Assembly: GCF_004331435.1 (NCBI RefSeq)
Contig: NZ_SJKA01000005.1
Location: 248,001 to 312,000, forward strand
From: Kribbella sindirgiensis
GTDB lineage: Bacteria > Actinomycetota > Actinomycetes > Propionibacteriales > Kribbellaceae
Length of the DNA: 64,000 nt
Direction: 5' to 3'
Shown here: positions 1 through 9,589 of the stretch, one piece after another
Position numbering within the stretch: position 1 is the stretch's first letter
Layout: every line of letters begins with the position of its first letter
Notes under the pieces: model-generated
What the model was told of the DNA's origin: nothing
Databases searched by the model: none
Seen by the model: the letters and a program-made list of their open reading frames with translations, nothing else
Program-made: the position numbers and the translations under genes

Positions 1-955
1 GCTCGGCGTGCGTGAGGCCGAGCCGGCGGACCACCTCGTTGTCGCGGGCCATGGTGGGCAGCAACTGGTCCTTCGGGCCCAGGAACCCTTCCTGTGAACG
101 CTGGAAGTCGCGAGGCTCCGACGGGTGATCGACGTCGAACGGGCGCATCCAGGCCTCGAGCTCCTCGACCGGCTTTCCGTTGAGCTCGGTCAGGCCGAGG
201 ATCAGGTCGGTGTCGTTCGCGCCTCCGATCACGAACCCGCTCGGGTCCACCGACGTCGTCTCCTCGGGCAGCAGTAGTTCGGCACGGCTCGCCGCGCGGG
301 TCATCTCGACGTCCCGCGGGTGCGCGACGGGCTGCACCAGCCGGTACGACATCCACTCGCCGCTCAGGCGGAGTGCGTCCTCGGGTTCGCCTCGGTAGTC
401 GGTCCCGCGCACCACACCACGGACCTGCGAGGTACGCAGTACGTCGTCCATCGCCGCGTGCCGGTGCCGGGTGTGGAAGCTCAGCTCGCCGTCGCGGAGG
501 ATCGCGGTGATCGGGCTGCCGTCGCCGTCGTGCCGCCAGATGCCCGCGCAGACCGGCACGAAGCCCGTCTCCTCCAGTTGCCGATCGAACGGACGTCCGG
601 TCGCGGCTGCGGCCGCGAGTGTGCGTTTGATCGGCTCGTCGCCGAACATCCCACCGCTGCTGCCCTCGCTCCAGTGCAGGTCGTAGGCGGCGGCGCCCGG
701 ACGCGCGACGCGGTAGGCCAGGGTCGGCCCGCGCCTGCCAGGTTCCACGACGATCCCGATCAGCTGCTCGGCCGGCTCGGTCACCTGCGGAACATGGAGA
801 TGCAGCCCTTCCGGGGTGGTCTCGATCAGAAAGCCCGCACCGAGGGCCAGGCCCGGACCGACCGACTCGACACCCGGCACACCGGTCGGCTTCGGCTCGA
901 CGGCGGGCACCGCGCGACGCCGCTTCGATCGCAGGAATCCGGGCAGCTGGACCAT
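1..955 (-). CDS. Hypothetical protein, C-terminus beyond left edge
   Basis: An uninterrupted minus-strand reading frame begins at an ATG at 955 (MVQLPGFLRSKRR) and stays open for 318 codons to the left edge, so the stop lies outside. The protein starts with a short basic stretch and shows no signal peptide or membrane segment. It is rich in Asp/Glu and Trp/Arg motifs such as DLHWSEGSSGGMFGDEP. I recognise no family and assign no function. No strong Shine-Dalgarno precedes the ATG, so the start could be elsewhere. It is divergent from the beta-helix gene; the 100 bp between them must hold both promoters. Confidence 0.6.
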   Translation of the reverse strand, partial: MVQLPGFLRSKRRRAVPAVEPKPTGVPGVESVGPGLALGAGFLIETTPEGLHLHVPQVTEPAEQLIGIVVEPGRRGPTLAYRVARPGAAAYDLHWSEGSSGGMFGDEPIKRTLAAAAATGRPFDRQLEETGFVPVCAGIWRHDGDGSPITAILRDGELSFHTRHRHAAMDDVLRTSQVRGVVRGTDYRGEPEDALRLSGEWMSYRLVQPVAHPRDVEMTRAASRAELLLPEETTSVDPSGFVIGGANDTDLILGLTELNGKPVEELEAWMRPFDVDHPSEPRDFQRSQEGFLGPKDQLLPTMARDNEVVRRLGLTHAE

Positions 956-1055
956 GGACCGAGAACCTAGCGCAGCACGCGGCATCCTGACGGAACCCAG
1001 GGACCGGTAAGGTCCCGGAGGTCTGGTACGGCGGGGGTGGCTGGAAGGGACGTTG

Positions 1056-2585
1056 ATGAGGCGTGGGGCTGTCGCGACTGCTGGTGTCGCGGTGCTGCTG
1101 TTGGCGGGCTGCACGGACGACGCGGGCGCTCCCGAACCGTCGAAGCCCGCATCGACCGTCACGGTGACCGTTCCCACCGCTCCCCCGGCCGCGGCCGCCG
1201 CAGTGCTCGGACCGACGGGCCCGAGTACGGCGAAAGCGTGCAAGGGAACCGTTATCGGGGTCGGTGTGGACCCGCAGCCGGTCATCGACGCCGCGCCCGC
1301 GGGCACCACGTTCTGCTTCGCGAAGGGCGTGCATCGCATCACGCGAGCGCTCCGTCCCCGCGAGGGCGACACGCTCGCGGGTGAGGCCGGCGCCGTACTG
1401 AGTGGAGCCGTCCGGCTGACCGGATGGAAGCGATCCGGGAACGCCTGGACAGTGCGAGGGGTGCTGCCGGCGGCGTACCCGCTCAAGGGCCAGTGCGAGG
1501 ACAACAAGGCCAACCCGTGTCAACGAGGCGAGCAACTGTTCGTCGACGGCAAGCACCTGACCCGCGTCATGAGCCTGAGCCAGGTGACGGCAGGCACGTT
1601 CTACGGCGACTACCGGGCCAACGTGCTCTACCTCGGCGACGACCCCGCCGGTCACGTCACCGAGATGTCGCGCACCCGGACCGCGATCGACAAGTCGGCC
1701 GCCAACGTCACGGTGACCGGCCTGACGATCGAGCACTTCGCCAGCCGCCCGCAGGCGGGCGCGGTGCAGGTCGGCACCGGCTGGAAGGTGACCGCCAACG
1801 AGGTCCGGTGGAACCACGCCGTCGGCATCATGGTCATCGAGGGCGACAACGCCGAGCTGAGCCGCAACACGGTCGCCGACAACGGGCAGCTCGGCATCGG
1901 CCAGTACAAGTCGGAAGGCGCGAAGATCACCGCCAACCTCGTCACCCGCAACAACACCGATGGTTTCTGGATCGCCGACTGGGAGTCGGGCGGGATCAAG
2001 TCGACCCGGTCCTCGGGCGAGGTGAGCGGCAACGACATCGTCGCGAACAAAGGCATCGGGATGTGGAGCGACATCGCGGAGTACGACCGCCGGATCACCG
2101 GGAACCGGATCCGCGACAACGCCGCGGACGGCATCCGGTACGAGATCAGCTACGCCGGCGTCATCGACCAGAACGTCGTCCAGCACAACGGGTACGGCAC
2201 CGGCCGCGGGTCCGGCGGCTCGCTCTGGGACGGCGGCGGCATCAACGTCAACACGTCGTCGGATGTCCAGGTCCGCGGCAACCTGATCCAGGACAACCGC
2301 AACGCCCTGTCCATCCAGTCCCGCACCCGCGGCGACGGTCCGCGCGGGACGTACGTCCTGCGCAACGTCCTCGTCGAGGGCAACCTGGTCGTGATGACGA
2401 ACGCCGCCGCATCCCTCGGCGTGGTGGAGAACAAGCGCTCCCCCGCGCAACCCGGCGCCATCACGTTCCGCCGCAACAGCTACCAGCTCTCCGGGGGCGC
2501 CGACCGGTTCGCGTACCGAGGCAAGACGCTGACCTGGTCCGAATGGCAGCAGTCCGGCTTCGACCAGGACTCAGTGAGCAGCTGA
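1056..2585 (+). CDS. Right-handed beta-helix lipoprotein (pectate-lyase-like fold)
   Basis: A 509-aa exported protein. The N-terminus MRRGAVATAGVAVLLLAGC ends in an LAGC lipobox (Cys19), so it is probably lipid-anchored. A Ser/Pro/Thr-rich linker follows, then from about residue 60 many short repeats of the N-x-V/I-x-x-N-x-x-G-I/V type typical of parallel beta-helix proteins (pectate lyase, alginate epimerase/lyase-like folds). The ATG at 1056 is preferred over an adjacent TTG at 1053 because GGAAGGGA (1043-1050) is well spaced. A paralogue at 46354 shares the fold and a C-terminal W-x-x-W-Q...DQDSV signature. Likely acts on or binds the polysaccharide made by the locus; substrate unknown. 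Its end overlaps the convergent polymerase gene by 15 bp. Confidence 0.85.
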   Translation: MRRGAVATAGVAVLLLAGCTDDAGAPEPSKPASTVTVTVPTAPPAAAAAVLGPTGPSTAKACKGTVIGVGVDPQPVIDAAPAGTTFCFAKGVHRITRALRPREGDTLAGEAGAVLSGAVRLTGWKRSGNAWTVRGVLPAAYPLKGQCEDNKANPCQRGEQLFVDGKHLTRVMSLSQVTAGTFYGDYRANVLYLGDDPAGHVTEMSRTRTAIDKSAANVTVTGLTIEHFASRPQAGAVQVGTGWKVTANEVRWNHAVGIMVIEGDNAELSRNTVADNGQLGIGQYKSEGAKITANLVTRNNTDGFWIADWESGGIKSTRSSGEVSGNDIVANKGIGMWSDIAEYDRRITGNRIRDNAADGIRYEISYAGVIDQNVVQHNGYGTGRGSGGSLWDGGGINVNTSSDVQVRGNLIQDNRNALSIQSRTRGDGPRGTYVLRNVLVEGNLVVMTNAAASLGVVENKRSPAQPGAITFRRNSYQLSGGADRFAYRGKTLTWSEWQQSGFDQDSVSS

Positions 2586-3857
2586 TATTCGTCTTCGCTG
2601 CCGTAGCCGGTCCGCGTCGCAGATTGCGGCGGCTACCAGCAGGTGCACGGTCATCGACGAGAGGTCGGACAGGCCGCTCTCGTTGAGCGACGCGGCCGTG
2701 ACGTACCCGAGCAGCAAGGCGCCACAGGCCCGGACGTACGGCGTCGGCGCGCGGAGGACCGACACCCACGCCGCGATCAGCGCCACCGCGACGATCGCCA
2801 CGGCCAGCAGACCGGTCTCCCAGTAGAGACCGAGCCAGCTGTTGTCGATCGCCATCACGTCCACGTCGCCTTCACCGCGGGTCAGCAGCACGCGCTTGTT
2901 GCCGAGTCCGTGCCCGATGATCGCGGTCTGGACCGACACCTTCTCGTCCAGGACCGCCTGCCAACTCGTCGTACGGCCGCTCAGCGAGGTGATCTGCTGC
3001 GTGCCCTGACCGCGCAGCAGCCAGGTGTGCAACGACCCGATGGTCAGGAACGCGAGGCCGAGCAACCCCGGTACGACGAGGCACGCGATCCGGCCGAGCC
3101 ACGTCTTCCGGGTGATGATCAGCGCGATCACGAGCCCGAACGCGACCGCGGCAGCCGACGTCCGGGTCCGGCTGGCCGCGATCAGGACACCGCCGAGGCC
3201 GATCAGTGTTATCGCGGGCAGCGTCGACAGCTTCCGGCAGATCAGGCCGATCAGCGCCAGCCCGAGCAGGATCGCGCCGACCTCGCCGACGCGCGGCGGC
3301 AGCATCGGGATGATGACGCCCTGCAGCCGGTACCCGGCGCCGAGCGAGCGCAGCGGCCGCCACGCCTGCGAAGGAGCGACGGCCAGACTCAGGACGACGG
3401 TTGCCCCCAGCAACAGGTGGGCCCACAGATGCGCGCGCACCAGCCGCTCGGGCACCTGCACCAACGGCCCCCACAGCAGGAAGAGCAGCACCAGGCCGAT
3501 CAGGAACCGGGCCAGCCGGGTCAGCGGTCCCATCGGCTCCGCCAGCAGGAACGCCGTCGCGCACGCGAACAGCACGTACATCACGTACAACCAACTGGCC
3601 GGATTCACCCGGGTCCGGAATCCGGGCTTGGTCGCCGCCAGCGCGACCAGGAAGACCGCCCCGAGCAGCAGCCCCTTCGCGATGCTGTTCGTCGACCCGG
3701 TCGTGCCCTGCGGCGCCGCGACCCGCGACGACCACGGCTGTACGCCGAGCACGAACAGGCACCACAGCATCAGCCAGAACCAGGCCGGCCGCTCGACCTC
3801 GCCCTCGACCGTGCCCGGGACCGCAGGGGCCAATCGCGTTCCCGAAGTCATCGCCAT
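2571..3857 (-). CDS. O-antigen polymerase/ligase-like membrane protein (Wzy type)
   Basis: A 428-aa polytopic membrane protein with roughly ten hydrophobic segments and a large extracytoplasmic loop with the motif SGRTTSWQAVL, followed by GHGLGN and DNSWLGLYWETG. This layout is typical of Wzy-type polymerases and O-antigen ligases, which join lipid-linked repeat units at the outer face of the membrane. The ATG at 3857 overlaps the TGA of the co-polymerase gene (TGATG), implying translational coupling. A longer in-frame extension upstream is antisense-like sequence inside that neighbour and was discarded. The paralogue at 43894 shares the SGRTT/TGRKAVWDAIL and DSNWLG regions. Polymerase versus ligase cannot be decided from sequence. 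Confidence 0.82.
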   Translation of the reverse strand: MAMTSGTRLAPAVPGTVEGEVERPAWFWLMLWCLFVLGVQPWSSRVAAPQGTTGSTNSIAKGLLLGAVFLVALAATKPGFRTRVNPASWLYVMYVLFACATAFLLAEPMGPLTRLARFLIGLVLLFLLWGPLVQVPERLVRAHLWAHLLLGATVVLSLAVAPSQAWRPLRSLGAGYRLQGVIIPMLPPRVGEVGAILLGLALIGLICRKLSTLPAITLIGLGGVLIAASRTRTSAAAVAFGLVIALIITRKTWLGRIACLVVPGLLGLAFLTIGSLHTWLLRGQGTQQITSLSGRTTSWQAVLDEKVSVQTAIIGHGLGNKRVLLTRGEGDVDVMAIDNSWLGLYWETGLLAVAIVAVALIAAWVSVLRAPTPYVRACGALLLGYVTAASLNESGLSDLSSMTVHLLVAAAICDADRLRQRRRISAAH

Positions 3858-5482
3858 CAGCGCATCGGTTGCGCGCCCGCGTCCAGCGGCTTGTAGTTCA
3901 GCGGGATCCCGAGCGTCTCGTCCTGCGGCGAGGTGCCGATCAGTACGACGCCCAGCACCGGGGCGCCGGCGAACTGCAGGGCGCCCGTCAGCCGCGCGAC
4001 ATCCATTTCCTTGTCGAGGCCGACCTGCACCACCAGGACCGACGCGTCGACCGCCGCCGCGAGCGGCGTGATGCCGTGCCGCCCGACCGATGCGGGGCCG
4101 TGGATCACCACGGAGTACCCGGGCGGGAGGTCCGCGACGATCCCCGGAACCAGCGACGGGCCTACCGCTTCGGCCGTCTCCTCGTGGTTCAGACCCGGCG
4201 GCAAGACGTACAGGTCCGCGACGGTCCCCGGCCGGAACAGCTTCCGGGCCCGGATCGCGCGGGTCGCGGCCGGCTCGTTCACCAGGTCGGTGAGTCCTTC
4301 GTGCCCGGTGAGGTGCGGGAGCACCGGCGTACCTTCGATATCGGCCAGCACCAGCAGTGTCTCGCGGCCGTCGCGGGCGTTCGCTTCGGCCATCGCCAGC
4401 GCGATCCCCGCCGAGTTCGGGGTCGGGGACGCCGACACGACCAGTAGCGCGCCAGGGGCGCCGGCGGCGAAGGCGCGCGGGTTCAGCTCGCGGCGCGCCA
4501 GGGCACCGCTCGCCTCGGCGCCGAGCGCGGTGATCTCGTACTGCGGAAGCTCCGGAGCGGACCGCTGCCACATCCGCCGCCGATAACCCTCGGAGGCCGC
4601 GATGACCGGTGAGGACGACGCCCGCGCCGCCTGGTCGCGGGTCAGGATGTACGGCGTCAGGTGCGACCGCAGCAGTGCGAGGCCGAAGCCGAGGACCAGG
4701 CCGAGGATCCCGCCGACGAGGATGTCCCGGGCAACCATCGGCGACGAGCTGGCGGTGTCGGTCGTGGCCGGCGTGACGAGCTGGCTCCCGGAGCCGACGG
4801 TCGACAGCGCCTTCAGCATCGCGGCCGCGTCGTCCGCGGCCTGCCGGGCCTCGGTCGCCAGGCCCACGCGCTGGTCACGCAGTGCGGCCGCGGTCTGGTT
4901 GTCACCGCGACCGACCGCCTCGTCGATCTGGCTGACCAGGCTGCGGGACTGCGTGGTCGCCGTCTTCGACCGGGCCTGGGCCTGCTCGGCCAGATTGGTC
5001 AGCAGCGCCTTGGCCTCGGTGTTGCGCTGCGCCAAATAGATGGTGGCGATCGCGTTCGCCCGGTCGACCGCCTTCTGCGCGGTCGGGCCGTCGGTGGTCA
5101 CCAGGTAGGCGTTGTCGGTGACGGCCTTCACCCGCGTCACCGCGGCCAGGTCCTGGATGGTCTGGTCGTTGTCCGGCATCCCGAGAGCCTTGACCACGGC
5201 CTTGAGCAGCGTCGGGCTGGCCATCACCCGCGCCTGGGTCTCGGCCGGCAGGTCCATCCCGAGGGGGCCGCTCTTGTCCGCGGAGGTGGACAGCTTGCCG
5301 ACCAGCGCCGGCGGAACTGCCGGGCCGATCACCAGCTGGCTCGAGGCGGTCCAGCGCTCGGTCTGGGAGAGCGCGAACACGGAGGCGCCGAGCAGTCCGA
5401 GCAGGATGCAGCCCATGATCAGCCATTTCTGCCGCAGCAGCGACTGAGCGGTCTCCCGCCAGACCACGGTGCCCGGTTCCAT
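3857..5482 (-). CDS. Wzz-like polysaccharide co-polymerase with degenerate BY-kinase-like domain
   Basis: A 541-aa inner-membrane protein. One membrane segment lies at about residues 20-38; an extracytoplasmic helical region rich in Ala/Gln (about 135-225) follows, then a second membrane segment at about 252-271. This is the Wzz/chain-length-determinant layout. The remaining ~260 residues resemble the cytoplasmic domain of bacterial tyrosine kinases, but the expected Walker A is VSASPTPNSAG, lacking the Lys-Ser/Thr pair, and there is no Tyr-rich tail. It probably regulates chain length without kinase activity. First gene of a two-gene minus-strand operon with the polymerase. Divergent from the beta-propeller gene at 5640. 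Confidence 0.8.
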   Translation of the reverse strand: MEPGTVVWRETAQSLLRQKWLIMGCILLGLLGASVFALSQTERWTASSQLVIGPAVPPALVGKLSTSADKSGPLGMDLPAETQARVMASPTLLKAVVKALGMPDNDQTIQDLAAVTRVKAVTDNAYLVTTDGPTAQKAVDRANAIATIYLAQRNTEAKALLTNLAEQAQARSKTATTQSRSLVSQIDEAVGRGDNQTAAALRDQRVGLATEARQAADDAAAMLKALSTVGSGSQLVTPATTDTASSSPMVARDILVGGILGLVLGFGLALLRSHLTPYILTRDQAARASSSPVIAASEGYRRRMWQRSAPELPQYEITALGAEASGALARRELNPRAFAAGAPGALLVVSASPTPNSAGIALAMAEANARDGRETLLVLADIEGTPVLPHLTGHEGLTDLVNEPAATRAIRARKLFRPGTVADLYVLPPGLNHEETAEAVGPSLVPGIVADLPPGYSVVIHGPASVGRHGITPLAAAVDASVLVVQVGLDKEMDVARLTGALQFAGAPVLGVVLIGTSPQDETLGIPLNYKPLDAGAQPMR

Positions 5483-5573
5483 TCACGACCTCACTCTGTT
5501 CGGCGCCAGCGACCCAGGATATCCACAGGTAGGGACGAGGGACTCACGCGATCTCGTCCTGTGCCCTACTCTC

Positions 5574-5612
5574 TTCCCGGGGGAGTTTCCCGGGACCGTT
5601 TCCCGGGCTCGG
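5574..5612 (+). repeat. Three TTCCCGGG iterons at exact 13-bp spacing
   Basis: TTCCCGGG occurs at 5574-5581, 5587-5594 and 5600-5607, with a repeat period of exactly 13 bp. The array lies 30-65 bp upstream of the ATG at 5640 and within the divergent promoter region of the co-polymerase gene. A nearby inverted repeat pairs GGACGAG (5533-5539) with CTCGTCC (5553-5559). The arrangement looks like a multi-site operator or a structured leader; no regulator is identified. Confidence 0.5.
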
Positions 5613-5639
5613 TATGTGTCCAAGGGGGGACATCGCTAC

Positions 5640-7859
5640 ATGACCAAGACACGGCTGTTCACGCGCCTGGGGATCGTGGGCACTCTGCTCGCCGGTGCGC
5701 TGGTGGTGACGCTCGCGCCGCCGGCGCAGAGCGTCGAGGCGTCGCTCGCGGCGACCAGCAGCTCGACCTGGCAGACCAACGCCAGCGTCCAGGGCCTCGC
5801 GGTCGCGGCCGGCAAGGCGTACGCCGGCGGACGCTTCACCAGCGTCCGCCCGCCGGGCGCCGCGCCCGGGACCGGCGAGGTCGCCCAGGCGTACCTGGCG
5901 GCCTTCGACGCGGGCACCGGCGCGCTGGTCACCTCGTTCACCCCGGTGCTGAACGGTCAGGTCTACGCGGTCGCCGCCTCCGCGGACGGCTCCCGGATCT
6001 TCGTCGGCGGCGACTTCACCACCGTCAACGGCCAGACCCGGAACCGGATCGCCGCCTTCGACACCGCCACCGGCGCCCTGGTCGCGAACTGGAAACCGTC
6101 CGTTTCGTATCGCGTCAAGTCCATCGCGGTCTCCGGTACGACGGTGTACTTCGGCGGCTCGTTCGGTCTGGTCAACGGCGTGGACCGGCTGCGGCTCGCC
6201 GCCGTCACCTCCGACACCGGCACGTTGTTGCCGTGGGCCCCCGCGACGAACGGCGACGTGTACGCCGTGGACGCCGCCGACGACGCGTCCAAGGTGTACG
6301 CCGGCGGCCAGTTCAGCACCGTCAACGGCACCACGCAGAACACCGTGACGAGCCTCGACCCCGTCAGCGGCGCGGTACTGCCGTTCCCGGGCGCGTCCGC
6401 CGTACCGCCGCCGAACGGGTCCTGCACGACCCGGGTGAAGACCATCGACACCAGCGGCGACACCGTGTACTTCGGCAACGGCGGTGACGGCGGCGGGTGC
6501 TTCGACGGCACCTGGGCGGCCGACATCGCGACCAACACGCTGAAGTGGAAGAACCAGTGCCTGGGCGCGACCGAGGCGGTCAAGGTCGTCAACGGCTGGC
6601 TGTACAAGGGCTCGCACGCGCACGACTGCGCCAACCAGGGCGCCGGCGGCTTCCCGCAGGGCTTCGGGTACCGCTTCCTGCTGAGCGAGAAGCTGACCGA
6701 CGGCACGCTCGGGCCGTGGTTCCCGAACACCGACGCCGACCCGAACAGCGTGACCAACGTCGGCCCGCTGGCGTTCGCGACCGGCGGCAACGACCTGTGG
6801 GTCGGCGGCGACTTCCTCAACGTGAACGGCACCGGCCAGCAGGGCCTGACCCGTTTCACCAACGCCCCTCCGGGCGCGGCCCCGGCCAAACCGGCCAAGC
6901 TGCTCCCGTACAGCGTCCAGCCGGGCGTCGTGCAGATCCACTTCCCGACCGTCGTCGACAACGACGACAGCACGCTGACCTACCGGCTGCTCAAGGGCTT
7001 CAGCAACACCACCATCGCGACCTGGACGGCCAGGTCCACGCCGTGGGACCGGCCCTGGCTGAGCTACACCGACACCTCCTCGGCGCCGGGTGAGGTTACC
7101 AACTATCGCGTCGAGGTCACCGACGGAAGTACGACGATCCGCGGCAACTACTCCGACCAGATCACGGTCGCCTCGGCGGCGTCGACGGCGTACGACCAGA
7201 TTGTCAGCGCCGACGGGCCGCAGGCGTACTGGCGGCTCGGCGAGCCGGCCGGTACGACGACCTCGGTCGACTCCTCGGGGCAGAGCAACAACGGCACGTT
7301 CACCGGCGTGACGCTCGGCGGCGCCGGTGCGATCGCGGGCAACACCGCGCTGACGACCAGCTCGAGCAGTGGGCGGATGGTCGGCGAGAAGGCGTACAGC
7401 TTCCCGCAGCAGTTCACGGTCGAGGCCTGGGTCAAGCAGAGCGGCTTCAACCGCGGCGGCCGGATCATCGGCTTCGGCAACTCGAAGACCGGGAACAGCG
7501 GTGGTGGCGGCGACCGGATGCTGTACATGCGGACCAACGGCTCGATCGTCTTCGGTGTCAACGACGGCTCGCAGCGCACGCTGACCAGCCCGTCCGGCAA
7601 GAACGACGGCCTGTGGCACCACGTCGTCGGCAGCTACGACAACGGGGCGATGAAGCTGTACGTCGACGGCGTACTGTCCGGCAGCGCGCTCGTGGGGTCG
7701 GCGTCGCTGTACTACGGCTGGTGGCGCGTCGGCTACGACCTGACCAACTCGTGGCCCGGCGGCGGAGCGACCCAGACCGGAATGGGCATCGACGAGGCGG
7801 CCGTCTACCCGTACGCCCTCACCCCGCTCCAGGTCCAAAGTCACTACGCAGCAAGGTGA
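5640..7859 (+). CDS. Secreted beta-propeller-like protein with C-terminal LamG domain
   Basis: A 739-aa exported protein with a basic start, a hydrophobic core and an Ala-rich cleavage region around residues 25-35. Repeats of the form V-Y-x-G-G-x-F-x-x-V-N-G...A-A-F-D-x-x-T-G-A-L cover roughly residues 40-400, resembling a beta-propeller. An FN3-like stretch (about 410-510) and a LamG/concanavalin-like domain (about 515-739, starting near DGPQAYWRLGEP) follow. Conserved cysteines sit in CTTRVKTID, GDGGGCFDG, NQCLGATEA and SHAHDC. Start chosen at the ATG at 5640 behind AAGGGGGGA; an upstream in-frame extension has no signal peptide. First of three tandem paralogues. Probably a surface or matrix glycan-binding protein; no enzymatic motif seen. 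Confidence 0.8.
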   Translation: MTKTRLFTRLGIVGTLLAGALVVTLAPPAQSVEASLAATSSSTWQTNASVQGLAVAAGKAYAGGRFTSVRPPGAAPGTGEVAQAYLAAFDAGTGALVTSFTPVLNGQVYAVAASADGSRIFVGGDFTTVNGQTRNRIAAFDTATGALVANWKPSVSYRVKSIAVSGTTVYFGGSFGLVNGVDRLRLAAVTSDTGTLLPWAPATNGDVYAVDAADDASKVYAGGQFSTVNGTTQNTVTSLDPVSGAVLPFPGASAVPPPNGSCTTRVKTIDTSGDTVYFGNGGDGGGCFDGTWAADIATNTLKWKNQCLGATEAVKVVNGWLYKGSHAHDCANQGAGGFPQGFGYRFLLSEKLTDGTLGPWFPNTDADPNSVTNVGPLAFATGGNDLWVGGDFLNVNGTGQQGLTRFTNAPPGAAPAKPAKLLPYSVQPGVVQIHFPTVVDNDDSTLTYRLLKGFSNTTIATWTARSTPWDRPWLSYTDTSSAPGEVTNYRVEVTDGSTTIRGNYSDQITVASAASTAYDQIVSADGPQAYWRLGEPAGTTTSVDSSGQSNNGTFTGVTLGGAGAIAGNTALTTSSSSGRMVGEKAYSFPQQFTVEAWVKQSGFNRGGRIIGFGNSKTGNSGGGGDRMLYMRTNGSIVFGVNDGSQRTLTSPSGKNDGLWHHVVGSYDNGAMKLYVDGVLSGSALVGSASLYYGWWRVGYDLTNSWPGGGATQTGMGIDEAAVYPYALTPLQVQSHYAAR

Positions 7860-7953
7860 AAAGGCATCTTTCTGCAAGTTCTGGAACAAACTCGTAACGC
7901 GGGGCGGAGGTCTGCTTCCGGTCGGCCTCCTCCAGCGGTAATGTCCGCCGCTG

Positions 7954-7973
7954 GTGCGTGATGAGGCACGCAC
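7954..7973 (+). other. Perfect 7-bp hairpin in leader between propeller genes
   Basis: GTGCGTG (7954-7960) and CACGCAC (7967-7973) form a perfect stem with a 6-nt loop, 31 bp before the ATG at 8004. There is no U-run after it, so a leader structure or partial terminator is as likely as a true terminator. The rest of 7860-8003 holds no gene. Confidence 0.3.
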
Positions 7974-8003
7974 TGTTACGCCCCCGCCTGTGTAAGGACA
8001 TAA

Positions 8004-9533
8004 ATGAAGAAGTTAGTGCTCGCCCTGATCACCGGTGCGGCAGTACTCGCCGCCGCGTTGATTCCCTCCGGACCTCCGGTGCAGGCAGCGACGCCGGGCT
8101 TCGCATCCGCGGTGTCCGCGATCAAGCAGACCTCGTGGCAGACCAACAACAGCGTGAACGCGCTGGCGATCGCCGGGAACACCGTGTACGCCGGCGGCCT
8201 GTTCACCCGGCTCCGGCAGCCGGGTATGGCGTCCGGCCAGGCGGCGGAGGCCCAGCGCTCGTACGTCGCCGCGTTCGACCGCACCACCGGCAGGCCGACC
8301 GGGTTCGCGCCGGTCCTCAACGGTCCGGTCTATGCCATCGCCACCAGCCCCGACGGCAAGTGGGTGGTGATCGGCGGTGACTTCACCACCGTGAACGGCA
8401 TCCGGCGCAGCAAGATCGCGATGTTCTCGGTCGCCACCGGCAAGCTGGTCGCGGCCTGGGACCCGGTCGTGGCGGCCCGGGTGAAGGCACTGGCGATCTA
8501 CGGCAACAGCGTGTTCATCGGCGGCGCGTTCCGCGCGATCGACGGCGCGACCCGCAACCGGCTGGGCGCGGTCCGGCTGATCCAGGGCGACCTCCTGCCG
8601 TGGAACCCGAACGCGAACAGCGACGTGTACGCCGTCGACGTCTCCGACAACGGCACCCGCGTGTTCGTCGGCGGACCGTTCAGCACGATCAACGGCAAGG
8701 ACCACTACTCGCTGGCGATGCTGAACAACACCACCGGCGCGGCGTTCGCCTTCCCGGCGGCGGCCGCGATCCCGAAGCCGACCGCGACCTGCACGACCCG
8801 GGTGAAGGACATCGACACCCTGGGCGACAACGTGTACGTCTCCAACGGCGGCGACGGCGGCGGCTGCTACGACGGCGTACTGGCCGCACAGGTGTCGACC
8901 GGCAAGCTGCTGTGGCAGAACAAGTGCCTGGGCGCGACCGAGGCGATCAAGGCGATCGGCAACTGGCTCTACAAGGGCTCGCACGCGCACAACTGCTCCT
9001 CGTCGCCGAACGGATTCCCGGACGGCACGGGGACGCACTACCTGCTGGTCGAGAGCGCGATCAACGGCAACCTCGGGCCGTGGTTCCCGAACACCGACGC
9101 GAACCCGAAGAGCACCACCCAGGTCGGCCCGCTGGCGATGGCCGGCACCGCGACCGACCTCTGGGTCGGCGGTGACTTCCTGCACGTGAACGGCACGATC
9201 CAGGTAGGTATCACGCGGTTCACGAACACGCCGGGCGGTGCGGCTCCCGGCCTGCCGAAGGCTCCGACGCTGACCGCGACGACGTCCGGGCGGGTGTACG
9301 TGAGCTACAGCGACACCTACGATCTCGACAACCTGACGCTGACGTACAACGTCTTCCGTGGCTCGCTGAACGTCGGCTCGAACAAGTACACGTCGTACTT
9401 CTGGCAGGCCCGTAAGACCTACCAGGTGGTCGACCGCGGCCTCGCCCGCGGCTCCACGTACACGTACCACGTGGAGGTCCACGACGGCCGCAACATCAGG
9501 AAGGGCGCCGGCGCCAGCGTGAAGATCCCGTAA
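8004..9533 (+). CDS. Secreted beta-propeller-like protein, paralogue 2
   Basis: A 509-aa exported protein with a clear signal peptide (MKKLVLALITGAAVLAAALI, probable cleavage near VQAA). The same propeller-type repeats and conserved cysteine motifs as its neighbours follow: SWQTNNSV, CTTRVKDID, NGGDGGGC, CLGATEA, KGSHAHNC, LGPWFPNTDA. It ends in an FN3-like segment (LDNLTLTYNVFRG) and lacks the LamG domain. The ATG at 8004 follows a GTAAGGACAT leader. It lies 144 bp after the first paralogue and 56 bp before the third. Function inferred only as surface or extracellular binding in the polysaccharide region. Confidence 0.8.
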   Translation: MKKLVLALITGAAVLAAALIPSGPPVQAATPGFASAVSAIKQTSWQTNNSVNALAIAGNTVYAGGLFTRLRQPGMASGQAAEAQRSYVAAFDRTTGRPTGFAPVLNGPVYAIATSPDGKWVVIGGDFTTVNGIRRSKIAMFSVATGKLVAAWDPVVAARVKALAIYGNSVFIGGAFRAIDGATRNRLGAVRLIQGDLLPWNPNANSDVYAVDVSDNGTRVFVGGPFSTINGKDHYSLAMLNNTTGAAFAFPAAAAIPKPTATCTTRVKDIDTLGDNVYVSNGGDGGGCYDGVLAAQVSTGKLLWQNKCLGATEAIKAIGNWLYKGSHAHNCSSSPNGFPDGTGTHYLLVESAINGNLGPWFPNTDANPKSTTQVGPLAMAGTATDLWVGGDFLHVNGTIQVGITRFTNTPGGAAPGLPKAPTLTATTSGRVYVSYSDTYDLDNLTLTYNVFRGSLNVGSNKYTSYFWQARKTYQVVDRGLARGSTYTYHVEVHDGRNIRKGAGASVKIP

Positions 9534-9589
9534 CGGTCTCTTCCGGATCGACACCCTCAGTCGTAACTTGGTGACTGGGGGGATCGATC

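Noticed and set aside
5544..7973. Long minus-strand frame (809 codons) opposite the first propeller gene
   Set aside because: Arg/Val/Gly-biased shadow of the real plus-strand gene, no start signal and no family resemblance.
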